64,000 bases of DNA from Hansfordia pulvinata (taxonomy: Eukaryota; Ascomycota; Sordariomycetes; Xylariales), in assembly GCA_006538405.1 (NCBI GenBank), contig BJKQ01000012.1, positions 97,001 to 161,000 on the forward strand. The letters are read 5' to 3'. The notes below the pieces were generated by a model that saw only the letters and a list, made by a program, of their open reading frames with translations, ran no database searches and was not told the origin of the DNA. The translations under genes and the position numbers were made by a program. This document shows positions 47,453 through 59,465 of the stretch, piece by piece; the stretch's first letter is position 1, and every line of letters begins with the position of its first letter.

Positions 47453-47967
47453 ATGACACCCCCCGCGCGCCACCTAGCCACCGCGTGCCTGCGCATGCGC
47501 ATAGGCAACAGCATGCGCCCACGCGCCGCCCTCCCCGTCCTCCGACAGCCATACTCTTCGTCCTCGTCCCGGATCCCAACAGCGGCACCGGCGGCGGCTT
47601 CGCCGACGCCCCTTCCCCGCCCCGCCTCCCCGCCGCCGAGCAGGCCGAGTTCGAGCGCCTGCAGCGCACCGCCAACACGCAGGCCGGCTTCAACGCGACC
47701 GCGACCGCGCCCGAGTCCCTCTCGCCCCAGCAGCGGACGCAGGCAGCTCCTCCGTCGTCTACCCCCGCCAGCCCCGCCAGCGGAGAGCAGCAGCGCGGCG
47801 ACGGCGAGAGCAGCGCGATGAGCACGCCCCTGCGCAAGGGCGCCCCGCCCGAGTTCGCCGGTGAGGTCAACCCGCGCACGGGCGAGGTCGGCGGCCCCAA
47901 GAACGAGCCGCTGCGCTGGGGCGCCGGCGGCGACTACAGCTACAACGGGCGCGTCACCGACTTCTAG
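47453..47967 (+). CDS. SDH8: succinate dehydrogenase assembly factor 4, mitochondrial, with one frame change
   Basis: SDHAF4/Sdh8 (DUF1674 family) protects flavinated Sdh1 in the mitochondrial matrix during assembly of complex II. The C-terminal signature is unmistakable: EFAGEVNPRTGEVGGPKNEP followed by LRWGAGGDYSYNGRVTDF at the stop. The N-terminal part in another frame (start 47453, Arg-rich and without acids, ending LPVLRQPYSSSSS) looks like a mitochondrial presequence. The two frames meet at a CCC run at 47568-47570. One added base gives 171 residues, the usual size, with DPNSGTGGGFADAPSPPRLP after the presequence. Internal ATGs at 47495 and 47513 are alternative starts. Without the correction the frame could begin at 47284, but it would lack a credible presequence. 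Confidence 0.82.
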
Positions 47968-48534
47968 AGGAGTGCGCTATAGCTCCGTGCATACGGGAAG
48001 AGCGGGGAGTCGGATACGGAAGAGCACCTACACAGGGCATATGTCATGGCTGCCCGTGGCTGGCACGGTGATCCACCGGCACATCAGTCTGCAGAAGCTT
48101 TGGCTGTATCATTTGTAACTGTAAATAACCTGAAAGTCTAACATTGTATATATCACTGGCACATATGCCGCTGCACCAGCTGCTATCACTGTAAGTCAGG
48201 TAATGACCACAAAACTGCAAGCTGCGCCCTGAAGTAGCGGTTTAAATCTGGGGTGAGGGGGCAAATATTATCGCAAGGCTTCAAATCCCTTAATACATCG
48301 AGAGAAAATGTCAAGTCCCGAGAAGACACTGGCCCAACCACAATAAGGTACAAGGTATCTTGAACGAGACTCTTAGTCGCCACAGAACGCCCTGGCAAAG
48401 GAAGCCCAATACGCGTGGTTGCAAGCCCGATCAAACTTGGCTGCCGAATGGGACCAACGTAGGTAAGCATGCAAATTCCCATAAATAAAAGAGCAACCAG
48501 ATTCCCAACGGATCCAATAGGGTACTCGGCTGTC
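47968..48534. other. 3' flank between convergent genes, 0.57 kb
   Basis: Shared 3' region of SDHAF4 (+) and Rxt3 (-). Contains AT-richer sequence around 48115-48150 that probably belongs to the SDHAF4 3' end. No gene was seen. Confidence 0.6.
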
Positions 48535-51500
48535 TCAAACCTGACTCTGCGATCCCTCAGTAGCGACAGTCTTTCCAGTGGTCTTGTCGGCCTGGTCCTC
48601 CAATTTGGCCTTGATCTCAGACGTTGACTTGTCCTGCCCGATCTGAGAATCGGCCGAAGGGTCTGTTTCGGGATTCTCCGGGCCACGGCGGTTCTCTTTG
48701 TCAACCTCAAGATCCGCTTCAAGCCTTTTCCCCTCTTTAGCCTCGCTGGAAACTGTTGCAGACGCCTTTGCTGGCAATTTGGTCCTGGCAAGTATCTCCT
48801 TGTCGCCTCCCACATCAAGAATTTGGCTTCGGCTGACCTCGCTCATGGCCTGGCGAATGCGCTCGCGACGCGCTTTGCCTCGCAGTCTGCTCTGGGGAGC
48901 CGCTCCATCCACCCAACGTACGCTGTGGATCATGAAGCTGACGCCATCGTGCACAGCATCATGGCTAGCGTACTGGAGGTCAGCTCCCGTCTCTCCCCAT
49001 TCGCGGCTTTCCATCCCGTACCGCGTCATGCTGGCATAACGCTCGAGGGTGGGAAGAATCAGCACGGTGACATGAAGATCGCGGTCCGTGGGGACGGTGA
49101 CAGGGCCGGATGCAGGCTTGGCCGTCAAGAGGTCGAGTTGCTGCTCAGGTGGGGCGTGTTTCGGTTTGGACCGGCCGGATGCGGGTTTCTTTAAGTCGAG
49201 CAGCTTGGGGTCGACATCGTCCGCCCATTGTCCCCTGATCCATCCTGAATGTATGCAAGCAGCAACAACATCCGAGTCATCAGTGTATATGTCTGTGCCC
49301 CAGACAGCTCGCCGTGCCGTGATTTCTTCGCGGGCTGAAGGCGCAAGGTGGACCCGGGGCACCTTGACAGTCAATGTCGAGTTTTCATTGCCAAACACTC
49401 GGTCTTTGGGCAGGGGAGTGGGAGTTGAAGCGTATCCAAGCTTGGGCTGGGCTGAGTGCAAAGACCCGGGCTTCAAAGAGACGCTGTAGATGACGTCCCC
49501 AAGGTGTTTACGCGGTCTGTGTGCCACACTGTCGAGCACAGCTTGTGACAAGACCCGCTTCTGGGGCTTGGGATGAGCGTCGGACTCATCGCGGCCTTGG
49601 AGGTTGCATGCTTGTGTGGTTGGATCGAGAGGTCACGCGGGGGCCCATGGGGCGGGGGATTGGGGTCGTCGACTTGATATGTTTGCCAGGAGCCGAGGCA
49701 GACTGCATAGGCGAAGGAACTCTCTCGGGGGCGTGTTGATGGGCGTGATGGTGACTGATGGCAGACTTGTTAGTACCCAGACCCTTACCAGAGAGGGGAT
49801 TTTGTGCGTACTGATGATGATGATGATGGGTGTGGTTCTTGGGGCGCTTCGTGTTCCGGCCGACGGGCGTGCTGCGCCCGTTGCTCTCATCTTCGCCCTT
49901 AACCTCATCGTCTTTGGCCTTCTTGCGTTTGCGAGTGGCTTGCTTTTGCGCGGAGTCGGCGCCGCTGCCATTTGCCGCCGCTTCGGGCAGAACATCGTTC
50001 TCTCGTCTGCCGGCGCCTGGGTTGTATGCAAGTTGGGCGCCTGGCGTCGCAGGGCTAGAGACACCGATACCGCGTACACCGCTTCCTATGCCGGAGAACA
50101 TGCGGCCGAATTCACTCTTGATCCCTGGTTCCCCCGCAGGAGTCTGCGCCTGGGGTTGTGCGCCCTGCACGGCCTGCGGGAGAGGGGAGATGCGCCCTTT
50201 GCGATTCATCTCCTGGACGCTTAGAAGCCCCTTCGGTGGGCCAGCCGATGAGGGAGGCTCATCCCCCAGTCGAGATCGATGCTCATGGAAAGAGCCACCG
50301 GGCTGTCCGCCGTAGGCGGCCGAGGGCGGCTGCGGACCTTCTTCACCCGGTCGGGGCGCTGAGATCCATGTGGGTTGATCGGTTGGGGTTGGGGATGCAC
50401 TGAAGCATAGCGTTGTCTATCAGGGGACTCGTATGGGTGGGCCGTAGGGCCCGCCGGTGGTCCAGCCTGAGGCGGACCAGCGGGGTGAGGGGGGCCCCCA
50501 GGAGGATATCGATCAGGCGGCTGGCTGTATGCAGGGGGGTGAGGATTGTAAGGCGCGCCCGTAGTAGCGGGATAGTCGCCGGGACGTTGTGTAGGGTACG
50601 CATGGTCGTAGGGGACCCGCGGCTGCCCAGCCCAAGGGCCTCCGTCTCGAGGGTCGCGAGGTTCGCGCAGGTCACGTTCGGGCCTGCCGTGCTGCTGGTG
50701 CCGGGAGGGGCCCTGGGGGCCGTACTCCACCTGGTGCTGCGGATGGCGGTTTGGATCCGAAGTCGTCCTCTCTCGGTTGCTTCTTTCTCGGTATTCTCGG
50801 TCCATCTCGCGCTCGCGTTCGTACCGCTCCCGATCAGCCCTTTCCCTGTCAATAGCGGCGCGATGCTCTTCGTACTGCATTTTCTCTCTCTCTCGGCGCT
50901 CTCTTTCCCAATACTCGGCGTCGCGGTCCCTATGCTCCCTCATCTCTCGGTCCGAGGCGAAGCGACGTTGTTCCTCGAATGGATTCAATCGGGGGGCCTG
51001 GCGATCCCGATCATAGTCCACGGGCGTGGGTCGTCCATCCTCTCTCCGAGCGTATGCCGCATCGGGCGGCGGGGGCTCTCTGCCCATTTCGCTCGGACGG
51101 GAGGGCGGACCGTTTCCACTGTAAGTTCTGGGCTGGCTACTCGGCCGTGGTGGCATTGTTGCGGCCGACACGCGGCCAGCCAGATCTCTGCGGTCCTCAT
51201 GTACCGGAGGACCGCGGGCCTGGTAGACCTGGGGCGTGTTGTACCTGGCCACCTCTGGGGTGTACTGCGTTGGCGAACCTGCGGCACTGCCTCTTTGGTC
51301 CCGGCTGTCGTAGACACGACCGTGGTCGGGAGTGTGCGGCCGACGAGAGTAGGAAGCTTGCTCGGCGGCGTGCTGCATGCGGGGCGAGGCATGGACAGAC
51401 GTAGAATATGGCGGGCCGGGGGTCGAAGCGGAGGGCGGGCCACTCGGGGGTGCGTATGCCGGGTGACCGCTGCTGGGGTGGGCTCACGAGGGCCGGCAGA

Positions 51501-52134
51501 AGAAGGGCCGGAGCCGCCGAGCAGGGACGAGATGGACATGCCGCCGCTGGTGCTGCCAGGGCGATGGAGGGTGTTTAACGAGGGCAGCTCGGGCCCGCGG
51601 GCGGAGGGCGGATATGTAGCGGACGGACCAGGGCCCATGGACGGAGCCCTGGGAGGCGGGGGCGCGCCATAGTGGCCTATCTGTTGATGGGTAGGTTGCT
51701 GCTGCTGCGGCGAGGAGGGCGGGGGCATGTTGCGAGGCGTGGGGCCGCCGGCGGAAGAAGCGCTGTGGTGGCGGGAGTGGGAAGGGGCGGGCTCGCGCAT
51801 GGGCTCGGGAGCATAAGATGAGTGCGGCGGGGCCGGGACTGGGGATAGTAGGGGTGATGGATATCGGATGAAGGGCGGCGCTGGTGGTCGGGGTAGTGGC
51901 CGGTCGGGCTGGCCGCGGTGGCGGGATGGGAGGCGTAGGTTGAGGGCGCCGAGGCCGGGATCGAAGTCGGGGGGAAGGGCGAGCGAGCGTAGGAGGGGGA
52001 GGCGGCGCTGTTGCGAGAGAAAGGGAGCTGGGGCGGGGGTGCTGGTGCGGATGCGGGTGTTGAGACGGCGGTGGATGCGACTTGGAGGGCGAGTGGTGAT
52101 GGTGGTGATGATGTTGTTGCTGGCGGTGATCCAT
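48535..52134 (-). CDS. RXT3: Rxt3, Rpd3L histone deacetylase complex subunit, with about six frame changes
   Basis: Rxt3 (PF08642) is a nuclear subunit of the large Rpd3/Sin3 deacetylase complex. The conserved domain lies at about 49450-48770: VFGNENSTLTVKVPRVHL, REEITARRAVWGTDIYTDDS, VVAACIHSGWIRGQW, DRDLHVTVLIL, HDGVSFMIHSVRWV and GAAPQSRLRGKARRERIR. The long disordered N-terminal half has the fungal hallmarks SISSLLGG, YDSRDQRGSAAGSPT, an Arg/Glu-rich charged stretch, and QEMNRKGRISPLPQAVQ. The start at 52132-52134 gives MDHRQQQH with a His run. Continuous protein needs one extra base at each of six C/G runs: 52031-52034, 51829-51832, 51475-51478, 50263-50267, 49639-49643 and 49563-49566. 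With these the length is about 1,201 residues and no introns are required. The C-terminal domain itself is unbroken. Confidence 0.85.
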
Positions 52135-55100
52135 GCTGGCTGGGCGGCTGGCTGGCGGGCGAAGGTGTGGATGCTGGGGAGCTGCAGAGTGGGGCGGGCC
52201 GACTGACTGCCTCGTGCGCCTTGGACTGCCGGACGGCCCAATCTCGCGGGAGAGCTTTATGGAATCGGCCTCGGATCGCGACGTTCCAGTACCTGTCGGC
52301 AGCGCCGGTGTCGCCCGCGCCGTATCACCACCTGGTCCACGGGTGAGTGCAGGTGCCGCTGGAGGTGCAGCGCAGGTGCTGTCCAGCTGGAGACGGTGGT
52401 TGGCGGCCGCAGATGCTGCCACGGCGCCGTCGCACGGTGCTGCAGCGAGATCTCGAGGCAGGCGCGGCGCAGGCAGATGCTGGGCGCACTTGCCGCATGC
52501 ACGCCCTGCTTCCAGCACTCACTGCGGCCGGCAGGAAGGCGCACCCTCTGAGATTCCGTCGGGGAAAGCGCGGGTCTGCCTGGGCAATGCTGCGATCACA
52601 AAGGCGCGACGCCGTTTGCCGCGCTGGTTGTTGGCTGGGCTGTCTTCGTTGCCGTCTTCGCTGCCGTCGTCGCTGGTGCTGTCGCCGTCTCGTCTCGGTC
52701 CACGAGTGTTTACTGGTTTTCGATTACCCCGCTCGTTGTCTATCCGCTCGCCTTCCCAACGATATCGTCGCCGTGCAAGCGTCCGTCCGTCCGTCCTTTC
52801 GTTCTTTATCGGTCTTCGGCAACCCGCTGGTGTTTTCGGCGCGCCAGGCGTACTCTGGGCTTGTCGATACTTGATTTGTGTCCTTTCGGAAACAATGGTG
52901 AGTCGAAGCGTGGTGTGGCGAGGTGAGTTGTCGTGCTGTGGTGTGGAATGGAGGCGGGAGCTGGGGGATGGGCGGCGATCAGGGAGGGCAAGGAAAAGTC
53001 GGCCGCGACAGGAGCAGACCGACCGCCAGACAATGGCGCACAGGCACAGGGCTGGGATGGCCGGCTAATCACCTTGGCATGGGTTAGACCAGGCCCAGTC
53101 AATCCCTTACCGCACAGAGACAGGGTTGATGGGCTAAGGTTGAGTGGCGCAAACCCTGCGCTGCAACGCCCAAGACAGATGATGGGGCCGGGGATTCCCA
53201 TCATTGACGTTGATCTGCACCCGATTCGGCCCAGTCACCACCACTCTTATTAGCCCCGGCGACGACGGGACGGACAAGCCAAGTGCAGGCCAGCGTGCGG
53301 AGCTGCCACCATTCACGATCCTCCCTTGCAACTCGACTCGGCCAGCTACGCGTACGAGTACGCCCGCCCTGTCACGCTCCGGTCTTATGCGAGCTTTGTC
53401 GACGCCGATGGAGTGCATACTCGTCTGCACGTCGGCTCTTATTAGGTCTGCGTTCATGTCCGCCCGTCACTCAACAGCTGAGCCCAACCCTCGCCGCAGC
53501 CAGCCACCGCTCTGCGAAGCTCTACTCGTCATTCATACAGTCTCGGCACACCGGGACGTTCGCCAGCCTGCGATGAAGCTGCAGGTGGCCAGCGATAACA
53601 GCGCGGCGGCGGTACGGTTACTCACCAGCCGAGCAAAAGAGTACTCGCACACGTCGAATGCAGCCGCTTCAGAAGTGCTAAGGGCAAAGCGGTCGCAGCA
53701 ATGGTTTGGAGAAAAGCTGTGTGTGCCTCGTGCCAGGTACAGCAGGGTCATCTAACCCAGCTTATGTGGGCTCCCATGTCTGACCATGACCCACTTGCGT
53801 GGAGCCAACCATGGCAATCAGAGCAAACCGCTGTTTCTGGGTGTATTCGCACTTGCCTTGCTCGACATAGTTGGCAATGACCAGCAGCCACCCTCGTCGC
53901 GTCGATGGAGGGCGTTCAGTCAGTCCAGTGATAGGAATGAACTGATCTGAACACACGAGGGGAGCGCCGAGAATCATGGAGGTCCATGAGCCCCAGCCCT
54001 TTACCTACGGACAACAGCATCGTTCACTGGGGCAAGGGTACAAGCTCGGAAAGCAACCGTGGCAACCCAACCCCCAGATCCATGTGGGGATTCTTATCAG
54101 GCACATGCACATGCAACCACGACGCCGGCTGCGGTAGCGCCGGTGTGGAGTCGTCGAGGGCGCCTTCTGATTGACGGATGCGGATCAGGTGTGTACGAGT
54201 ATGGCTACCAGTACTCGCGTATGACAGGTCGACAAAGACTTAGGACTGCATACTCGTATAGCATACCCAAGTATCTCCTTTCAGGATGCTCCTATACCTG
54301 AGCCGCTGACATTTCACTCCATGTTGTCGAGTTCGGAATCATGGTCATTGACGGAGGATACCACCAGGTGACGAACGGCTGGCGTGTCATCAAGTGAAAC
54401 ACAGATCTCGGGAGTTGGATGCGACAAGGTCTGTCACCTGCATCTCGAACGGTGGCGATCTGTCTGGCCTGCTCCGGCGTGGTGCAGGGCGTCGAGGATG
54501 CTGCTTGAGTCAGGAATGACGAGGCTCGCCGCGGACGTGATCATTTCGGCTGATGACTTCGGCCTGCCCCTTAACCCCTTTATACAAAAAGACACATACT
54601 CGTACTGCCTCTGCTAACAATTCATGCATTAAGGGCTTCTTCGAGGCACAAGACCGGACGAATCGAATCGAGGGAGAGGAGCTAAGCCAGGATACTCGTA
54701 CAAGGTAATTGTCCGACGCCATGCAGTCGAGGGGCTGCGGCACCGCGCGGCCGCGGCGCGGATCGCCCGGGTAGTTGCATCGGATCAGCGCTCCTGACGG
54801 TGGCACTCCGCCGATTGTGCTCGCATTCGAGTACTCGCTCGTACGGCGCCTTCAATAGGTCGAGCTGTGGCTGTTTCCGCGCCCAGGCCACTGTTCGACG
54901 TTCTATGACCTTTCTTATGTATGTTTTGTTGTTACTGGAAGCAGATTGTTCAAGCGCCGTGTACTCGAGGTGGTCACGACCTGTGCCCCTTTGAACGCGC
55001 CCAGCTTAGCGATAACCAGGTTCTGCGCTTGCTTCTGCCAAATTGAATTACAGCCACGAACAACCTTACAGATGCCAATACCCATCTTTCCGATACGTTC

Positions 55101-57058
55101 TTGTAGTTCAGGGCTGATGGTAATGACAACAGCGAGATGACATCAAAGCAGCCCCATCGACGCACACGCATCCGTGACAAATCGTGCAAAAAAGACAATC
55201 GGCACCGCCATGAAGTTTAACCCTGGACACGTCAGGGATCAACCCACGGCTTTGACTGGCCCATCCAGGGATGTCCTGTCGTGTTGCCGCGAGACCCCTA
55301 TCATGCCAGTTTTTTTCTTTCTTTCTTTCTCTCCTCCGTCCCCTCTAATATGCTTTCGCTCTTCGGGCCGGCCCCGCAAGAGCCGTACTCGTAGGCTTCA
55401 CAATCCTGGACGTCCTGGACTGGGGGGTAAGTGTCAAGATGTGCCGCAGCAGTGTGAGACATTCACGCTACGCCAGCACGTTCGAGAAGTGTGTCGTCGC
55501 ACACGGCTTCTACGGGTACATGTATGCAGACGGTCCCCAACGTGCGAACGAGGACGCGCGCTTTCTCGCCGCGTACGAAGAGCCAGGTCGGCATTGCATG
55601 CTCATGCGGCGCGAATACAGGCAGATCCCGGACTCGTGCTGAGCAATGCTGCAAGCGACGGACTCCCTTTCCCACTATGCCGTTACTTGCCTTGCATTTT
55701 TCGCTGCCCATTTCCGCCGAAAATGACGAGACAGCCCGCCCAGGGCAGCATGGCGCCAGGTCAGCCGTGTGCATGTAGGGGATCCTTGTGTCGCTTGGCT
55801 CCGGAGTTTTCATGCATATCTGTCATATGCCGTCCATGTGGCGTCTTCCCGCTCAGAGGGCCGGGGGCTACCCCTCTGCCGCCCTCCAAGCCGGTCCCTA
55901 TCGACCCCGCGTTTTCAATCTTCGGCAGCGTTCTCGCCCACTACCGTTGAAAGGGTCAACCTCGCGCGCATGCAGACAGCTGATTCTGAACACTTGCCCA
56001 CTCGGTAGAGTGCACAGGTCGCATTCGATCTCATGTCTGTGAGATGCGGCGGTTGGAGCTTGACGAGAGTCCCCGTAAGTCCAAGGCATGGTGAGATCTG
56101 CCAGGACACCTCGTCCTCCAGGGAGCCATGCTCATACCTTGCCTACCTACTTTACGCAGGGGCATGCCCTGAGAAAGAATAAGTCTCGTGCACCTGCATT
56201 GAAGTGAGGATGTTGCCTCGAGTCCTCTTCGCATGCATACGAGGCGGCAAGGTTCGGTTCTGCTTGTGCAGGCAATCTATCAGCGCCTACTGCATTTCTC
56301 TGGACTGAACCGCCCCCTTAACAGCAGCACGAACCTCGACGACCTGGGTGTGCGAGTCGGAACGAGTATGCATTTGCGCACGGGGACATGCCGCGCTGTG
56401 CGAATAGAGAGAATGGCTGCCGCCTACGATCTTCGAACGCCAGTCTGTATCATCCCACCCGGAGCGCCTGGCCCTGGCGGGTTTCTGTCTCAGACCCATG
56501 CCGGATCTCCCCTTTCTAGCCGGCTGTGACTAACAACGTCCACGCGCTGCTTCACACGGGTGGCGGGACCGGGCGGCACAGGATAGGAATCGGCACGAGT
56601 CCCCTGCATCCGCGCGTCCCTCCAGCAAAGCCAGGGCGACATCCCCAGGCGTCTGAAGCGCCGGCGACGCGCACGAGGAGGGGGAGAGCCGTCATGAAGC
56701 TACCTCGGGATGTGGGCGCTGGGGGTTGGTGAGCCGGGGCTGCGCACTGGAAACCTTGACGGAACGTGTTTGTGACTGGTGTGCAAGATCGACGCGCCAG
56801 CGTCGTCAGCTACAATCGTGGCGACGAGTGATGGGGAGAACCAGGCTTGCTTGAAGGGGAGCGCGACGGGATATATAGCCCGTGTTGGTTGCTTCTTGAA
56901 GCCAAGTGAGACTCATGTAGAGTAGGCTGGTTCCTCTTATTATTCATCCATGCACGATTGTTCATTCTATTGAATCTATACCGGTGCATCGATTGATTCG
57001 ACCCGGGGCCCAACGTGAGACTGACAAACAATCCGTGTGCTGTCAGTTACGAAGCACC
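52135..57058. other. gene-free stretch of 4.9 kb
   Basis: The first 0.9 kb is the pyrimidine-rich (sense strand) upstream region of Rxt3. Further on, frames are short or unrecognisable on both strands. Several copies of TACTCGTA or its complement occur (53353, 54194, 54251, 54598, 54693, 55386). The last part is the promoter of the GPI-protein gene. No RNA gene was recognised. Confidence 0.55.
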
Positions 57059-58129
57059 ATGCAGCTGGCGGACATCCTCGTGTCCGTCTGCCTTGCGGCG
57101 TCGGTGGCCGCCAAGGGCGACCGGATCGGCAACAGCACCGACATCTCGCAGCTGAGCACCAAGTCCCAGTGCAAGGCCATGGCGCAGATGGCCAAGATTG
57201 TGGACCTGGCTGCCAACGACACCAAGCTGCAGGAGAAGGCGGACGGGGACGCGGCCAAGATTGACAAGATCAAGGCCAAGGCGGCCGAGTACCAGACGCA
57301 GCTGACAGCCATGCAGGCCAACGACACGCTGGCCTCGGAGTGCGCCGTGGTCCAGGCACAGGACGACTCGAAGGACGCCTGCCAGCAGATGGCCAGCTGG
57401 GAGAAGAAGATTGCCAACGCAGCCAACGACACCAAGTTGCAGGACAAGTTCGAGGGCAATGCTACCGCGATAGACGCGTACAAGGCCAAGGCATCCGAGT
57501 TGCAGACGAAGCTGGCAGCCATGCAGGGCGTGAGTATCCCGCTGTCCAGCAAGGCGGGCCGCGGCCTGCCTGCTTTGTCCCATGTTCGAAACGTGAACGG
57601 TCTGGACTGCTGACCGTGTCCCCATCATCTCAGAACTCTACGTTGGTAAGCTTCTGTTCAGCCGAGGCCGACGCCAAGGACTGCAAGAAGGTGGCCAAGC
57701 TGCAAAAGTCGCTGGCCATGGCCAACAATCAGACGGCCTTGTCCGCCCAGTTCGAGGGCAACACGACCAAGATGGACAAGTTCAAGGCCAAGGCGGGCGA
57801 CTGGCAGGCCAAGCTGGATGCCATGATGGCCAACACGACGCTCGCCGACACGTGCGCGCAGCTTGCCCAGGGTAAGTCCAGAGACAGAGAATTCGCCTCC
57901 CTCCCCCCACCTTTAGCTGGGTTCTTCTTCTTCTTTTTTCTTCTCTCTCCCAGGCTGTGCTGACACACCTCCCCTTTCCTTCACCTGTACAGCGGGAACC
58001 ACAAGCTCCGCAAGCACAGAGCCCGACGCATCGTCGCCCGCGTCGCCCGCGTCGAAGCTGGACGGCCGCACAGCCAGAGCTGGCGCAGCCCTGGCCTTTG
58101 TGGCGGCCATTGGGTATCTGGCTATTTAA
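57059..58129 (+). CDS. GPI-anchored secreted protein with three C-x56-C repeats
   Basis: Family not recognised. Exons 57059-57529, 57634-57871 and 57993-58129, 281 residues. The introns are 104 nt (GTGAGT...CAG) and 121 nt (GTAAGT...CAG). A signal peptide (about residues 1-18) is followed by three tandem repeats of about 68 residues, each opened and closed by a Cys: 38/95, 108/165 and 174/231, always exactly 57 apart. Each repeat is Lys/Ala-rich and probably helical, with the pattern NDTKLQ(D/E)K...KAKA...LAAMQ.N.TL, and carries several N-glycosylation sequons. A Ser/Pro/Thr spacer follows, then a hydrophobic C-terminus (AALAFVAAIGYLAI), a typical GPI-anchor signal. It is probably a cell-wall or surface protein; a coiled-coil bundle with one disulfide per repeat is inference. 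Confidence 0.85.
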
Positions 58130-58730
58130 GCCTTAAGGTAGACAGCCCCGCGGCCCGCTTTCAGCCCTGAAAACGGCATGTGGCAAGATGAGGCCCTGGA
58201 CGGACCGTGTTGATGGGTACACAAGGTAAGGAGACAAGGGTAGTCCACCTTGATCCTCCTTGAAAGCCTGGAAAAAGTGTTCGAGGGGTTGGCGGCGGCG
58301 AGGGCGGCATCAGCTATTCGTGACAGCAACGTCAGCTGACGCGGTAACTTCGCCACCCCCAATACGGATAGGATTTTCGGTTGTAGGCAGCATTGCTTAA
58401 GGATGGATGAGAGGCAAGGACGGACGAGTGTAGTAACTGTGACGATGTTTATAGGAGTACGAGGCAGGCCTGGATGTACTCGTGCAATCAATCCCTGCGC
58501 GCAGGGGCGCCGAGAATTCCGCGAAAGGGTGCCTGGTTCCAAATGTACACGAGGGAGCGGTGCCGGACCGATCGAAACGAGCTTTCGACACCTGTGCCGG
58601 TCGCTGCCTGCGCTTGGGGTGATGGTGATCTGGTGGGCCGTCGTCGCCGTCGTAATCCTTGTCCACGTTAGCAGTCTCCAGACCTGCTCTTGGCTGTGTC
58701 CTGCCGAGTCTCGCGGCGTCGCCGACCCGA
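58130..58730. other. 3' flank between convergent genes, 0.6 kb
   Basis: Lies between the GPI-protein gene (+) and the F-box gene (-). A frame open on the minus strand has no recognisable content. Nothing else was seen. Confidence 0.55.
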
Positions 58731-59465
58731 TCAGGCCTGGGCGGCCCTGACATCAGCGAGGCGCTCGCGCTCACGCGAATAATACAGGTCCAAATGTCGT
58801 AGGCGGGCCTGTCGGTCGCGAGGCGACTCGGTGGACGGGAGGGCCAGGCGCGAGGGCGCCATGGAGGACAGGTCTGCGAGGAGCCTGTCGAAGAGATCAG
58901 CGAGGCACACGGCACAGGAGCCTGTCAGAGGCGGTCGTGTCAGCGACGGGAACCCCCAGCTACCCTGGGCATCATCATCACCACCACCACCACTACCACC
59001 ACCACCACCTCCTCCTCCTCTACTTCCCCCTCCTCCTTCTCGCCCGGCTTCCTCCTCACTGCCGCGGCGACAGCGGACGCAGGCGGAGCCGAGAAAGCAG
59101 GGGCGCAGTCGGACGTAGGCGGCCCTCTTGATGACGTGGGCGAGTATGTCGGAGCCCATGTAAGGGCTGTCGAGGCGGGCGACAGACAGGCCGCGGAACG
59201 CGTCCCAGCTGGCCCGGTGCTGCACGGTGCGGCGGATCGCGAGGTAGTCTAGCAGCAGCTCGCCGTCCAGCAGCTCCTTGCAGGCCCGGCTGGCGCACGC
59301 GAAGCGCTGCAGGCTGGCTGGCGGGCAGTGCTCTAGGATCATGGCCATGATCTCGTTGGGCAGCGCGCCGAGTGCGCCGCGACCGCCGCCGCCGCCGCCG
59401 CCGCTGCTGCTGCTGCTGTCGTTATTGCCACCGCCATTGTCGTGTGGGAGGCCGTCGTCCATCAT
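58731..59465 (-). CDS. F-box protein
   Basis: Single exon, 244 residues, ATG at 59463-59465 (a second ATG follows at once). After a 30-residue Ser/Gly run, residues about 32-70 read LGALPNEIMAMILEHCPPAS and QRFACASRACKELL, an F-box motif that would bind Skp1 in an SCF ubiquitin ligase. The rest has paired Cys motifs (CVRC and, 60-odd residues later, CAVC) separated by Gly/Asp-rich filler, which could bind zinc. No leucine-rich or WD repeats are present, so the substrate-recognition part is unknown. GGN codon runs make the sequence prone to slippage. Confidence 0.75.
   Translation of the reverse strand: MMDDGLPHDNGGGNNDSSSSSGGGGGGGRGALGALPNEIMAMILEHCPPASLQRFACASRACKELLDGELLLDYLAIRRTVQHRASWDAFRGLSVARLDSPYMGSDILAHVIKRAAYVRLRPCFLGSACVRCRRGSEEEAGREGGGGSRGGGGGGGGSGGGGDDDAQGSWGFPSLTRPPLTGSCAVCLADLFDRLLADLSSMAPSRLALPSTESPRDRQARLRHLDLYYSRERERLADVRAAQA

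Noticed and set aside
55174..55950. 258-codon open frame on the + strand
   Set aside because: No domain, low sequence quality and competing frames on the other strand; probably chance.
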